Source of the DNA: Pseudeuparius sepicola
Taxonomy: Eukaryota > Arthropoda > Insecta > Coleoptera > Anthribidae
Reading direction: 5' to 3'
Length of the DNA stretch: 64,000 nucleotides
Assembly (NCBI GenBank): GCA_963920635.1
Contig: OY987298.1
Coordinates: 109,807,309-109,871,308, forward strand
In this document: in pieces, positions 19,800-31,500 of the stretch
Position numbering within the stretch: the stretch's first letter is position 1
Layout of the letters: each line of letters opens with the position of its first letter
The notes under the pieces: model-generated
Told to the model about the DNA's origin: nothing
The model's database searches: none
What the model saw: only the letters and a program-made list of their open reading frames with translations
Program-made: the position numbers and the translations under genes

Positions 19800-22700
19800 A
19801 TTGAAAAATTCGCGTAAACCTAGCCCCTAGCCTTCCCATATTTTTTTTACTACTACTACAATAGGTACCTATATGAAAAATGAATTAACGCAATTTTTTT
19901 CGAAAACGTGTCAAAAATGCGAGAGTAACAGTAATTAATGGCAATAAACCACCGTGCACCAACTTAATCAGCACTAGACTACTTTTAATGTTGCCCAAAC
20001 TGTGGTTGACGAGAATACTCGATCACGTGATTCAATCACATGGCCGATTTTGACCAATAAGAAGACTTTGCCTGATCCCATTTTAGTCGGCTCCCGCATG
20101 CGAGATAATTTGCTTTTAGCAGTTTGCCCACAAAATTAAAATTAAAATGCTCATCGTTAGCACTATGGGTACAGAAATCCATTTGCGATCTTACTCAAAA
20201 GGTTTAACCAACTTCGACTTCCAAGTTAGTGAATCTAAAATCTAAAAGTGATTCACACGCATAAATAATATAAAAACTAATACATTACTGACAATGAAAA
20301 TACTATCATATTTGTTCTAATAATGCGCGCGTTGCATTTTCTTTTCTGCCGGGCCCATGCAAGCTGGCCGGCCGGCGAATCCTCCCTTTTCAGGAGAGTC
20401 GAGTTCCAGAAATGCAATAGGTATATTTTTATTTGATAATTGGATGACCTTGTCCCGCAAAGCGTAGGTAAGTAGTTTTGATAGCGCCGCAGGAGGCGGT
20501 ATCGCGTGGCCCCGAGCGGTGTATCAAAATTTGATTTCTCAGTGGTCCCGTCGCGTCGGCCTGACGTCGGCATTTGGTGTCGCAGGCCGCAAATGGAGAA
20601 TATTGCCACGGTAGGCCTATATTATTACAATCAGTTTTCTTTCTATAGTCACTGTTACAATTATTAATTCTGTTAGTGACTATGTGTTCTTATAAGCAAA
20701 ATTCAATTTTTAAATTTATTAGCATAATATTATTATTCAGCGACGCTGAATACAAAGCTAACACGATTTCTCGAATTTTCGTAAGAAATTGCAAAGTAGG
20801 CGTTGGTTTTTGTAGTATGTATCTGTAAACTTGCTATAAAATTCAGTTTTTCAAGGGATACAATTAACAAAATGTTTGTCAAAATCGATCAAAAAATAAC
20901 CGCTATGTGTTTTTTTTTTATAAAAACACAGTATTTACCTGTTTGTGTAAAATAGTATAAAATATTTGTATAGTACCTATTTATAGTATAAAATATTTGT
21001 TTTCTGTTTTCATTCTTGTTTCTGAGATACCTTCTACGTATGAAACTTATACCATATTATAATATAATGGTACTTAAACATAATGTTTACAGGGTTCTAA
21101 AGTATTTTTCACAGCCGGTACGTCTGCAGACTGCTGTCATCTCCTTACTCCTTATTCTTATACAAATCACCTGATACAACTCCAGCAATAATTATAATAT
21201 AGTCGGCATTATCTCATTATGCCTCTATACGGAAATCTGGCAACAGCGCCCAGTCCTATAAATGAACCACATCCCGTAAACCACCAGCTACTACGCGTTG
21301 TCCAAAAATGCCAGTAGGGTACGCCACCTTACGGGTCACTTTCAGCGGCGGTTGGAGGGGGAGACAACCGGGTCGGCGAGCAGTGTCGGCACGCTATGCT
21401 AGGCTTCGTCGACCGTCTTATTCCTTCTATAGTCACTGGTAGTACCTACCTACAAAATACCAAACATAAAATAACAAACTAAAACTGAGATTACTTTTAA
21501 AAAACACAACACACCACTTAAGTAGCTCCAACTCCAACTAATTTGTAATAATTCCACAATTTTATGTATTAATTAAAGAACTATATATAAGGATATGGTT
21601 AATCACACCACACAAGGACACGGTACTGTATTACACTAAAGGGTAAGGTCGCAGGTCACAGCGTCACGGGCTTCACGGCCTGGAATCGTAATAATAATAC
21701 TAAAGGCGAATGCCGAATGTCAGTGAATCCCCTATGACCTCTAGTTCTTTAGGCTCTCAGGGGAATTACCGTCCCGGTACGAAATACCGGGACTGGAAAC
21801 CATATTATATATAATTTCGTTCTTTTTTACGAAATTATAAAAGTACGCAATTAAAATAATTATTTCTTAAATAAGTAGGTATGAGGTTAGCATAATTTCG
21901 TAAAAAAGTACGAAATTTTATTTCATTTCCTGGAAAAGTACGAAATTATAATTTTTTTCTCTGCTGTGGTCCCTTTACGCTTTTGTAGTTTTCGTAGCTT
22001 TCGTAGTTAGGATTGTTCCTTGGGACACCCTGTGCAAACATATGGTGAGTGTTTAGGGATAATCCTTATCCTTAATATTAATACTAACAATAATAATTAA
22101 CCGCCAGTTTATTTGTATATTATAGCCGCATGTATTTTTTCTGCTCAAAAACTCGCCGCCGGGTGCTGGATGAAGAAAAATAGTATGGACCGATTTGTTT
22201 GCCAGCGCCCAGCTGGGAATTATTCTCGAGATGCGCTATTAATAGATTTATCAATTGTATAATGAGTCACAGGCCGGTGGACGCGTACTGAAATTAAGTA
22301 TCCCGTAGAGGGCGTCGAATCAGTACCTTCGTGCTTTAAGGGGTGGTAGGGAATAGATCCCCACTACGGTGGACTCGCTATGATACATTGAGGTAGCGCC
22401 TCTTATTATTCCTCACTCAACGCGTTAAGTTTAAAGTGTACGCCCCTCACACGATACTAGGACTAAAAGTTGCTATTCATCACTTGACTGATATTATTTT
22501 CCACCATTTGTTTAAAAGTACACTATTATTACTTCATTTAGCTGTAATTAAAAAAATATAACTTAAAAATAAACTATGATATGCTTAATTGAAAAATATA
22601 ACCTTTTTCATTCGGGAATGATCTGAAATTTTACCCATCGAAAAGTTAAATTTAAGTTTATTAATGTTACTGCTTACAATAAACTTACATAAGTCAACAA

Positions 22701-24640
22701 TAATGGAATCATAAGAATTATAAAAGAACATTTAACCCCAATACATACATGTTAAAAATATAATAATAAAATTTTATATTAATAAAATTTTTAAAATGAC
22801 TCTATTCGAGGTTGTCGAAAGACTTGCGAAAAAAGCCGCCAATGTCCGTGGGCACGGTTGTATGATTTTCCACTATTATTCAGGCAATCTAAGGCAATCA
22901 AATTTACTGTTTTTCACACTTTAACTGGCAGTGTCACGTAATAAGATGTTAGATTTGGTGTCAATTACGCCTTTGAGGTTATGGCTGGCTTTCAAACCGC
23001 GAAAGGGAGCAGGGGTGATTGCAACGTTGTCAGTTGAACTTTTTTGCGACCGCAACGGTTTCAAGGACCGTGCCTACACCTACCTATATTGATATAAATT
23101 TAATTATTATTACGTGACGCCAATTTTTTAAAATCAGAACAATAAAAAATTTCGGGGGAAAAGTAATTCACGGTTAAACCGGAAGTGATATCAGAAAAGC
23201 AGATATTTATTTGGTCCCTCTAACTAAAAAAATAGTTTTTACTCCTTCTGTTACTACTTGGACACCCTGTACAACTAACCTCATAATTTGTGTCTTACGT
23301 AACTTGGCTTTTATCAGCGATCTCGTTATTAAGATGTGTTTCAGATAGATCTACTACTTATTTTTATTTCTTATAGCTAGATCAAAGTTCACCCGCCTTT
23401 TCAGCAGAATCTGCATATAAATACAGCACAGTTTTTAAGCTGGGCATGAGTGGATCCCTCTCTTCAGCAACTACTCGATCATCAACCACCCCGAAGTGGT
23501 CGGCTCAGGCTCAGCAACTTTTGTCCTGGTCAGACCGTAAGCGGGGCTGACGGCAGTTTCCTCCCGGAGTGCTACTGGAGATCCACCGGTTTGTTGGGAG
23601 TGATGACCCACAATTGCGATCGCTCCTAGTCCGAGCAAGGGTGGTCGCCAAACGCACCACGTACCTGGTCATGTCGGTCCATAGTCTCCAGCCCACCCAA
23701 GTACTAGTTAAACTTTTACTATTATTATTATTAAATCACTACTAGAGTCAATTAGAGTCCTTACTAGGGCCGCCAATTGGTAATTTAGAAATTCTAAGTT
23801 GGCATCAATGCAGCGAAAAATGCAACCGGGCCATAAGTACAGGTCACTAACGAGCCCGTTAACTGCTAATAATACGAAAAGTAACAACACAAATAATGGT
23901 AAAACTCACAATGTACAAAACCTGTGAATATTTTCAATGCCCATTGTTTGAACCAGTTTGCATCCGGGTCCGGAAAACCTTCAGTGTCCCATTGACACAC
24001 GGAAGAGAAATTTCCCTGAGCCCGCGCATAGATGCTGCAACAACCAGCTGATTATACCAAAATACCAAATTGAAAAGCGTTGACATGGCGTTTTAAATAT
24101 GGTAATTTACATATTGCCGAAAAGTACAGAATAAAGAAAAAATGATTCTATTATTTGGTCATATGCCCAGTAAAATTCAAATATAATTTTTTTATACGAC
24201 CAGGAAATAAACTTAGATTCTTGGTTACATAAACTAATAAGTACGTACTAAAATACTATATTTTAATGAAGTATTGACGATAAATTATTTTGTATTCATT
24301 TTGTCATAATGCTAGCATAATTATTATTCTTAAATATGGTGTAATGTCTAAAATATAACTTTAATGTGATTTCCACATAAATTTGGGTATTTTAGGTGTT
24401 TGTTACTTGACCTTAGTGGCCATATAGTGGTGTTATTCAATTTCATAGTTACTTTCAACATTTGAAAGTGGTGGCCACATCACAGACGCCACTGCAGCCA
24501 CCATCATCTCGAAACGAGTGTCAATTTCCTTACCTTAAAAATTTAATAAACAAAGCATTCACAACGACTATTCAAATCCTTTATTTTGTGTTAAGACATA
24601 TTAAACATTCACACAAGTCAATAATATTAATAATAATAAT
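19800..24640. other. Interval without recognised genes
   Basis: I can support little here. 20330-20560 is GC-rich with a 110-codon minus-strand open frame of no recognised family. A right end of a CGTTGA-family MITE (GCGCCTCTTATTATTCCTCA, ending about 22422) lies without a left partner. CCCGGTACGAAATACCGGG at about 21774 is a short perfect palindrome followed by several TACGAAATT words. Nothing suggests a complete gene. Confidence 0.4.
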
Positions 24641-24652
24641 AACCCCGCAGGA

Positions 24653-25010
24653 GGGATCTGACCTGTGAGAGAGGCTGATCCACGGGTGTGATGATCCCGC
24701 GCTTTCCAGTTACGCAGGAATGGGTCTGGCCTGTGAGAGGGACAGATTCACGGGTGTGACGATCCCAGTTACGCATGGAGAGGCTTGGCCTGTGACAGGG
24801 GCAGACCTACGGGTGTGACGATCCCGCGATCTCCAGTTGCGCAGGGAGGGGTCTAGCCGGTGACAGGGGCTGATCCCCGGGTGTGACAATCCCGCGACTC
24901 CCGGTTACACAGGGATGGGTCTAGCCTGTGAGACGGGCGGATCTTCGTGGGTAACGACCCCGTATATCCCAGTTAACGCAAGGAGGGGTTTGGCCGGTGA
25001 GAGGGGCAGA
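24653..25010 (+). repeat. 5' tandem monomers (~66 bp) of the R4/Dong-like LINE
   Basis: Five and a half GC-rich units follow one another, each with GCCTGTGAGAGGGGC-, GGGTGTGACGATCCCG- and CAGTTACGCAGGGA-like words (starts near 24653, 24720, 24783, 24850, 24918, 24987). They run directly into the LINE reading frame at 24997. By analogy with monomeric 5' ends of other LINEs they may carry the promoter, which is an inference. Confidence 0.75.
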
Positions 25011-27085
25011 TCCTAACGTGGCTCCGCGAGTCGTAAAAGGCGACCGAGGGCCGTCACGCCCACGTTATGGGAGACCCATGGATATGGAGATTAATAGTAA
25101 ATGTGTCATAGGGCCGCTGCCTGGGGATCGCCAGAGCATGTCTGGAGCCAGCGCTGGGCATGACAGCGAGCGGGACGTCGGTGACAGGGCTCTGATGAGG
25201 CAGGCCCCTGTCGCACAAACCGCTACAGCCCAACAACACGAAGATCTACAACAGGGGAGCCAAACGAGAACGAGGGTTCCACCCACCGAAGGTGCTGTAC
25301 GGGAACTTCAGCCAGCGTTCAATCAGGCGGGATTACAACGACGATGCATGAAATGGACTGGGTCCATGAATGAATCGATTATGCGCATTTTTTACAGGGT
25401 GACAAACCTAGGACAAGAGATGATCGGCTAACGACAACAACTGCATGCCGAGTTCTGCAGGGAGTTTCCACACATACAAGTGTCTGAACAACGAGTGTCA
25501 GATCAGTATCGAATTATTTTAAGAAACAACCGAATTACAGAAACGCGACTTAACGTTTTCAAATGGGAAGTTGAGCTAGAAATCCATGGCGAACACATAG
25601 ACATAGACAACAACAATGGGGAAATTCAAGAGCATGGACCACAACAAGAAGCCGAAACGGCAGGACGAACAACTGAGAATCGGGAATCGGTTAATGAAGA
25701 ATACTTTGATGAGAAAAGCAGTATTGCGATACGAAGGCACAGACCCACTGAACAGACCACCGCTACCAAGATTAAATTCTTCCAAGAAACTTGCAATCTT
25801 GCTCAGTCTTATAAACACCAGAATTGTACCTAACTATGTTTCAGTGGCATCAACATTAGAACATATGCACATGTTAATCTACTGTGCCGCAATGGCAATC
25901 ATCACTGTAATGGGAGCTAAGATCCGGTCGGCCTAAGAGTTGAATCGTGCAAGACCAGAACCACGAATGACTCAATGGGAGATGCGACTAAATCGGAAGA
26001 TCAAGAGTCTCCGTAAAGACATAGGACAAGTAACGGAATATATCAGAGGAGTTAGAACTAGAAAGATCCAGAGGGCGGTGCAGGCAATAATGAGCCGCAC
26101 CCAAATGAGAAACCCCGCCAACATCACTGCTCAACAATGTCTTGATACATTAAAACCAAAACTTTATGTTTTAGCAGGGCGTCTGAGGAGACACAAGGCT
26201 AGTAACAACAGGACACGAGACAACCAACTCTTTGAACGATCAGAAAAATTTTTCTACCGTACTTTGAATTCCAGCGCCGATGCCACAGATGCGAGTTACC
26301 CTAGAAGAGAACAGGTTGACAGTTTCTGGAGAAATCAACTTGCCACACCAGGTCCATGCAATGTCAGTGCAAGCTGGATCATTGAAGAACGCAAGATAGG
26401 CCGGAACTATAGCCAGATGCAACATGAGCAATTTACAACTGATGAGGTCTCCTATGTCATCATTAATTCCCACAACTGGAAGGCCCCAGGTCCAGATCAT
26501 CTCCAAAATTATTGGATTATACGGATAAATACGGCGTGAACAACTAACTACCTTAATTAATGAAGTCTTGCTCGATCCTCTGAAAATGCCATTGTTTCTT
26601 ACACAGGGTGCCACCTACTTGTTACCAAAAGACCAGCGGAATACGGATAACCCTGCCAAGTACCGCCCAATAACCTGCTTGCCTACGCTGTACAAGATAA
26701 TCACATCTTGCCTTACGCAGCGAATATATGCTCACTGCGAGCGGAACAACATCATTGCAATGCAGCAGAAGGGCTGCTCGAAGGGCGCAATGGGATGCAA
26801 AGAGCAACTCATCATAGACTCTGTCATCTGCAACCAGGCTCATTCCAAGCAACGAAACCTCCACATGGCTTATGTGGACTACAAAAAAGCATTTGATTCC
26901 GTACCGCACGACTGGCTCACAGGTATCTTAAAACTGTATAAAATAGATTATCATAGTTTCGTTTTTAGAACACGTTATGACAACCTGGCGCACTAAGATA
27001 CAACTCAGAACCGCAAGCGACAACATTGAGACCGACACAATCAACATTTGAAGAGGGATTTTCCAAGGAGAATCACTCAGTCCAC
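24997..27085 (+). pseudogene. R4/Dong-like non-LTR retrotransposon, 5' part
   Basis: A GC-rich N-terminal stretch leads to MKWTGSMNESIMRIFY and then, past an in-frame TAA at 25429, REFPHIQVSEQRVSDQYR, which looks like the DNA-binding region of R4-type elements. A frameshift near 25600 is followed by LRYEGTDPLNRPPLPRL and WKAPGPDHLQNYW. Another shift near 26520 leads to the RT fingers and palm, with PAKYRPITCLPTLYKI, QQKGCSKGAMGCKEQLIID and the catalytic-A block MAYVDYKKAFDSVPHDWL. A last frame change gives TTWRTKIQLRT and RGIFQGESLSP, where a hAT-type element interrupts. At least three frameshifts and two stops make it dead. The R4/Dong clade is my best fit from motifs; the restriction-like endonuclease end is absent. 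Confidence 0.7.
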
Positions 27086-28114
27086 CAGGGGCGGATGGGC
27101 TTTACCTAACCAGGCCGGGCATTTGTCTCCCAAACGGCCCCTAAACATCTCATTTGGCTTTAGATTTTTCTTTTCTTAATTATTATAATAAGAATTAAAA
27201 AAAAAACAATGTAGATAATGTAATTTTTTAATAAAACAAAATGTACATGTTTTATAAAAATATAAATAAAATCATAACTCTCATAAAAGAAATAAAACAT
27301 TTTTTCTCTAAATATAAAGACGTAAAAATAACACATTCGGAAGCGTAGAAGGGCCACACCATTATTTTATTTTTATTGAATTCGAAATTCCGACTTTTAA
27401 AGTCGAAGGCCAACTTTGAAGTCAAAATTCCGACTTTATAATGTCCAAATTCCGACTTTGAAATTCGAAATCCGACTTTGAACTCGAAATTCCGACTTTG
27501 AACACGAAGTTTCGACTTTATGAACTTCTGACTTTCAAAGCGGAAGTTCAAAGTCAAAATTTTGAGTTCAAAATCGGAATTTCGACTTCAAAGTCGGTCT
27601 ACAACTTTAAAAATCGAAATTTCGAGTTCAATAAAAATAAAATAATGGTGTGGCCCTTCTACGTTTACTTTGAACTCGAAGTTTTGACTTTATGAACTTC
27701 TGACTTTCAAAGCCAAAGTTCAAAGTCAAAATTTTGAGTTCAAAATCGGAATTTCGACTTAAAAGTCGGTCTGCGACTTTAAAAATCGAAATTTCGAGCA
27801 TTAAAAATAAAATAATGGTGTGGCCCTTCTACGTTTCCAAAAAACACGTAAAGAAATAATAAAACAAAAAATAACAAAACAAAAATAATTAATTATGACC
27901 AGTTGCACCGTCCTATCTTAAATTAACTACCTACTTACAACGATTATTGTAACAATTATTGCCTTTTGTTTTGTCAAGTAGTTAAGACTGTCTTAAAATT
28001 TAAGATGCGAAGGTGCGATGGCTGATGAGCCTTCGAGCCTGCGGCCCTCCGGCCCTTCGAATGACCAGCCCACCAGGCATTTGCCCGGTGTCCCGGTGGT
28101 CCCATCGGCCCCTG
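27086..28114. mobile_element. 1029-bp hAT-type non-autonomous element, 8-bp target duplication
   Basis: The element begins CAGGGGCGGATGGG and ends CCCATCGGCCCCTG. The target CAGTCCAC is repeated exactly at 27078-27085 and 28115-28122. The CAGGGGC ends and 8-bp duplication indicate a hAT-superfamily element. It sits inside the LINE RT: the codons for SLSP just left of it are followed, just right of it, by codons for LSPLWFC, the natural continuation. There is no transposase inside; the interior is dominated by a foldback array (27341-27836). Confidence 0.9.
27341..27836. repeat. Foldback array of GACTTTGAA/TTCAAAGTC motifs inside the hAT element
   Basis: The block GTAGAAGGGCCACACCATTA (27345) is inverted at 27645-27664 and again at 27815-27834 (TAATGGTGTGGCCCTTCTAC). 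Between them a ~16-bp word like CGAAATTCCGACTTTGAA is repeated many times on one strand and then, past about 27530, on the other. A ~175-bp segment ending at 27665 is itself repeated to 27836. The whole can fold into one long hairpin. Confidence 0.8.
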
Positions 28115-28138
28115 CAGTCCACTATGGTTTTGCTAAGT
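28115..28138 (+). pseudogene. LINE RT continuation after the hAT insertion
   Basis: The second target copy reads on in the LINE frame as LSP, then LWFC, before matching is lost near 28138. The LINE therefore extended past the insertion but is truncated or too diverged to follow further. Confidence 0.55.
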
Positions 28139-28139
28139 C

Positions 28140-28900
28140 AATAATATAATAAGACAAACAGGCACTTACATAGTGCATATTTTACATTTAGTTAAAATGG
28201 CGAAATCAATTTACAATAGTAAATCCACAATAACCCACCGAGTAGTAAGCATTGAGTAGCAAATATTGCTTAATAAAGTTTTTAAATCTTGGAAGTGGCA
28301 GCTCAGGTACTACTCTACTCAGGTACACACTCTAAAGTTGTCGTCACTTCTGAGATATATTTTAGTGATACAGTTTGGTCACCGCCACATTCATTTTCCA
28401 CTATTAAATTATAAAAACTTTAAGGTGGTTTTGGGTAGTAACCCGATGTTCCAAACACCTGAAGCACCACTAAAAAGTTATGCAACTATGTAATGACTAC
28501 TAGCGGTGAAATTGATGTCATTACTGCTATTTTCGTATAAAATAAAGTAAATCTTACTGCAAAGTTGTAGATTTAGTGGTGATTACGTAATGACCTCTCA
28601 GTAGAAGTAGCAATATACGTTTTCATCACTATGATGCTACTTGCTACATCAAATACAGATATATTAATAATACAATGAACAATGAATAACAGGAGAAATA
28701 TATTTTTTATTTCTTAATTAAAGAATATATCACATTAAATTTCAAATCGCTTATAATCCTTTTCTATTTTTTAATATATTTTATATGGAAATTTTTAAAT
28801 TGGAGCCCCAGAAGAAATATTATCTGTGGATATTTGTGTATTTTTTAGTAATAATCTTATCGCAAGGAAATTAAGTAATCTTATCAGCATAAGTATGCAT
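28140..28900. other. Interval without recognised features
   Basis: The sequence is AT-rich, with no gene or paired repeat that I recognise. A 75-codon open frame at 28266-28493 has no family resemblance that I can name. Confidence 0.35.
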
Positions 28901-29786
28901 GACCTACAGTGTGTCCCAGGATAAGAGAACAACAAAGACCATTTGGGATCCAGCCCTGCTTGATTAGCAACTAATTTCAGTTTTGAAAAGTCAAAGTTAC
29001 CTTGACAGTAGCGATTTATTTATGTATGAAGGAGATGTATGCATACTGTTGAAAAAATTGAAAAAGTTGTTTATAGGCAATTAAAAATTATGCATTATAA
29101 ATAAAATTTCAAAATTAACAGCCTACTTTGATTTTACAAATATTTAGTTAAATAACAATATAAATGTTTTTGATATGATGAACATAAGCCACACTCACAT
29201 CAAATGCCACCCGTACTACAAATCTTCCTTTTCTACTCAAAAAATAAGGCGACCCGTGTTTTTTCTTTTTGCTCAAAGATCTATCCCAGGTAGAAGACTG
29301 ATATCTTCAAAATAATAATGCTAGTTCAATGCAATAATGTTAATATATGTCTACCCAATGACGTCAAAACCTATAGACGTGGTGCCCCATTGTTAAAATG
29401 CCCTTTATTTTGACTCCAAGATTAAATATATCCATACTACTCTAAAAACATGCTACAAACAAAGACAGAAAGTCAACCATCAACCAACTATACACCCGGT
29501 GATTCCCGGTTATAGTTCCTCCAGAATCACACTTAGTATCGCATGTTTTTTTCTTGTTTGGGGGCGCCGGAAGCATCGGAACCTCACCTGAAGACTCGGG
29601 TGATGGTCTAACGACACCAGCCTCCGAGCCCGGAGTCGAAATAAGTTCGCTACGGCTCGACAAAAAGGGGCAATTTCTGACAATCTCGCGACATTTTCGG
29701 AATAATTTTATGGAGCGCTTAGATTGTGATTAGTTCTGGGCGTCAAGCGTTTATCAAAACAAACCTGTCTATAGGTTCTGACGTCA

Positions 29787-30143
29787 TTGTGTCTATCCAT
29801 ACCTAAAAGTTCCCTAACAAAAAACTCCATAGTATATGAAAGCATTAAAATGTATAATCACCTGCCATCAGAAGTGAGAAATTGCTTCCCCCAGAATCAT
29901 TTTAGAAAAGCAGACAAGGAATTCCTAGTAGGCAAACCATATTACAGCCTGCAAGAATTTTATGATGAAGCATTTTAATGTTTACCCTGTGTTTACCTTA
30001 TGGTATTTTTAGTCTATGAGCTTAGTGTGTTTGATCTTCAAATTAATATGTTGTGCTATTTTCTTGTCTTCTTTGTGATAGCTTTGTCAATGAGACTCAT
30101 TGTATTCTTCAGACAATAAAGCATGTTTTTATTTATTTATTTA
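29787..30143 (+). pseudogene. LINE reverse-transcriptase C terminus and 3' tail
   Basis: The reading ends with KMYNHLPSEVRN, NHFRKADKEFLVGK and YYSLQEFYDEAF then a stop at 29976-29978. This is the conserved tail of Jockey/CR1/I-type reverse transcriptases. Downstream comes a ~140-bp 3' UTR, AATAAA at about 30115 and a TTTA microsatellite tail (30128-30143). The 5' part is missing, as is usual for truncated LINE insertions. It is on the opposite strand from the LINE at 9508 and differs from it in sequence. Confidence 0.7.
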
Positions 30144-30532
30144 TGTCATTTTTTGGTCTCGGTTCGTCGCAACGTCTTCTGGACAAATAAAGACGTCCCC
30201 AAGACGTCTCTCTTAGACCTCCTAGAGACATCTTTAAAAGCCGTCTTCAAGACGTCGGGTAACATCTTCACTTGGTGGTAATATGACGTCTTTGAGACAG
30301 TTATCCAAGACATATCCAGAACTATATATTTAAACTTTTTTGTTAAAAAATATCGCTGTATATATACCATAATCCAAATCTTTTTTACTACAAAAATTTC
30401 ACAAGGTTTCACATTTTTAATTGTAATATTGAAATCTAAGATATTTACGAAAACGTTTGTAGATAAAAAAAAATAGAATTGGATGGGGCTGTACAATGGT
30501 ACAATGGTATAGGTAATATTGCCACGTGCATT

Positions 30533-30600
30533 GATGGCTAGTTCGTCAGAGCGTCGGATTTGTAAACCGATAGTCATAGGTTCGAACCCCCGCGCTGCCA
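30533..30600 (+). other. tRNA-like sequence (Thr-UGU-like loop), probably SINE-type
   Basis: TGGCTAGTTCGTCAGAGCG resembles an A-box/D-arm, the loop TTTGTAA would carry anticodon UGU (Thr), and GGTTCGAACCC is a perfect B-box in a T-arm. The acceptor stem pairs at only about four of seven positions, and the anticodon stem has an A/A mismatch. I therefore read it as a decayed tRNA or a tRNA-derived internal Pol III promoter rather than a working tRNA gene. Confidence 0.5.
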
Positions 30601-31398
30601 TTGGCAGTTTTTTTATTTTCCCAGGCTCAAGTGACGCCACATCTTTGTCTTATGGACATCCATATGAGAAGTCTTGTAGAACGTCCACATAAGACGTCTT
30701 CTGGCTGTGACATTTGGATGACCTCAGAACGTCTTCATGACGACAAAAAATGACGTCTGCAAGACGTCACTCTTCTACCAGGGATATTAGAGGCTCTACG
30801 GGCCCTTAAAACAAGCCCTAAAGTTTCGTTTTTTGCTCTATCTTCTAAATGGCTTAATCGATTTCGATGATTTTTGGTTTATGACCATAGATAGTTATAG
30901 TGTGCAATTCTATTATAGTGCAATGTCCGCAACCGCTAGACGGTTGGTTATATAGAATATATATATTCTACTATTTTTGCATACATTATGTAGTTTCGGA
31001 GATAGCGCCCAATATTCAGCCATCATGCACATATCCACGCATATTAAACACTAGTCTTAATACTACTTAATACTAGTCCAGTTACCATTGGAAACACAAT
31101 ATTCACACTTATTAAGATGTGCTATTGTTTGATACTATTTTTTGAATAGAATGCTGCTGTACTTGTGTAGCATTTAATTATGAATAACCCTGTATTATCT
31201 ACACAGGAAATTAGTTTATTCTCAAATTAATGGTCAAATTTCAATAATTCAAAGATTTGTTGTTTATTCACTTATTCTGGGACACACTGTATTAAGATAT
31301 TTTTTTAGCATTGGAAATAGATAGGTAGGTGTCAGCTAAACTTTGCAAAATGTATTATTAGTTTAATAACTCATATTACATTATGCAACTTGAAGATT

Positions 31399-31409
31399 GT
31401 ATATAAAAA
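31399..31409 (+). promoter_or_regulatory. Probable TATA box of the NACHT gene
   Basis: GTATATAAAAAG lies about 95 bases before the ATG at 31501. A start site about 30 bases downstream would give a short 5' leader without introns. It lies only about 110 bases after the end of a mariner-type element (31289), so the promoter may be transposon-adjacent. Confidence 0.5.
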
Positions 31410-31500
31410 GGTATCATAAATAGAAATTTGCTAAATTTAACAAATTTAAAATATAAGAAATCATTACAACAATACCTTCTCATAAAAGCAAAGAACCAAT

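Larger units (their letters stand above)
29281..30786. mobile_element. Element with TATCCC(A/T)GGTAGAAGA ends and GACGTC repeats
   Basis: TATCCCAGGTAGAAGACTGA at about 29282 is inverted at about 30766-30785 (TCACTCTTCTACCAGGGATA) with two differences. Seven exact GACGTC words, mostly within AAGACGTCTT-like palindromes, lie at 30180-30300 and 30675-30770. Clustered subterminal palindromes of this kind are often transposase binding sites, which is an inference. A LINE 3' end (29787-30143) and a tRNA-like block (30533-30600) lie between. Confidence 0.5.
28907..31289. mobile_element. Candidate mariner-type element spanning a nest of repeats
   Basis: CAGTGTGTCCCAGGATAAG at 28907 is inverted at 31271-31289 (CTTATTCTGGGACACACTG) with one difference, and both are flanked by TA (28905-28906; 31290-31291). 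The same CAGTGTGTCC end and the subterminal CCAGCCCTGCTTG word occur in the foldback MITE at 41167. No transposase is seen; the interior carries a LINE end and a GACGTC-rich element. The pairing over 2.4 kb is plausible but rests on about 20 bp. Confidence 0.45.

Noticed and set aside
20277..20609. 110-codon open frame on the minus strand as a gene
   Set aside because: Its length is explained by GC-rich sequence, it has no motif, and no splice or promoter support.
25054..25286. Minus-strand open frames opposite the LINE 5' coding region
   Set aside because: They are antisense shadows of the GC-rich LINE frame.
29442..29663. 73-codon minus-strand frame (MSSRSELISTPGSEAG) as an exon
   Set aside because: Pro/Ser-rich with no domain, no clear splice sites, and it lies within a repeat nest.
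30533..30600. Functional tRNA-Thr(UGU) gene
   Set aside because: The acceptor stem pairs at only about four positions and the anticodon stem has a mismatch; it lies inside a repeat-rich element.
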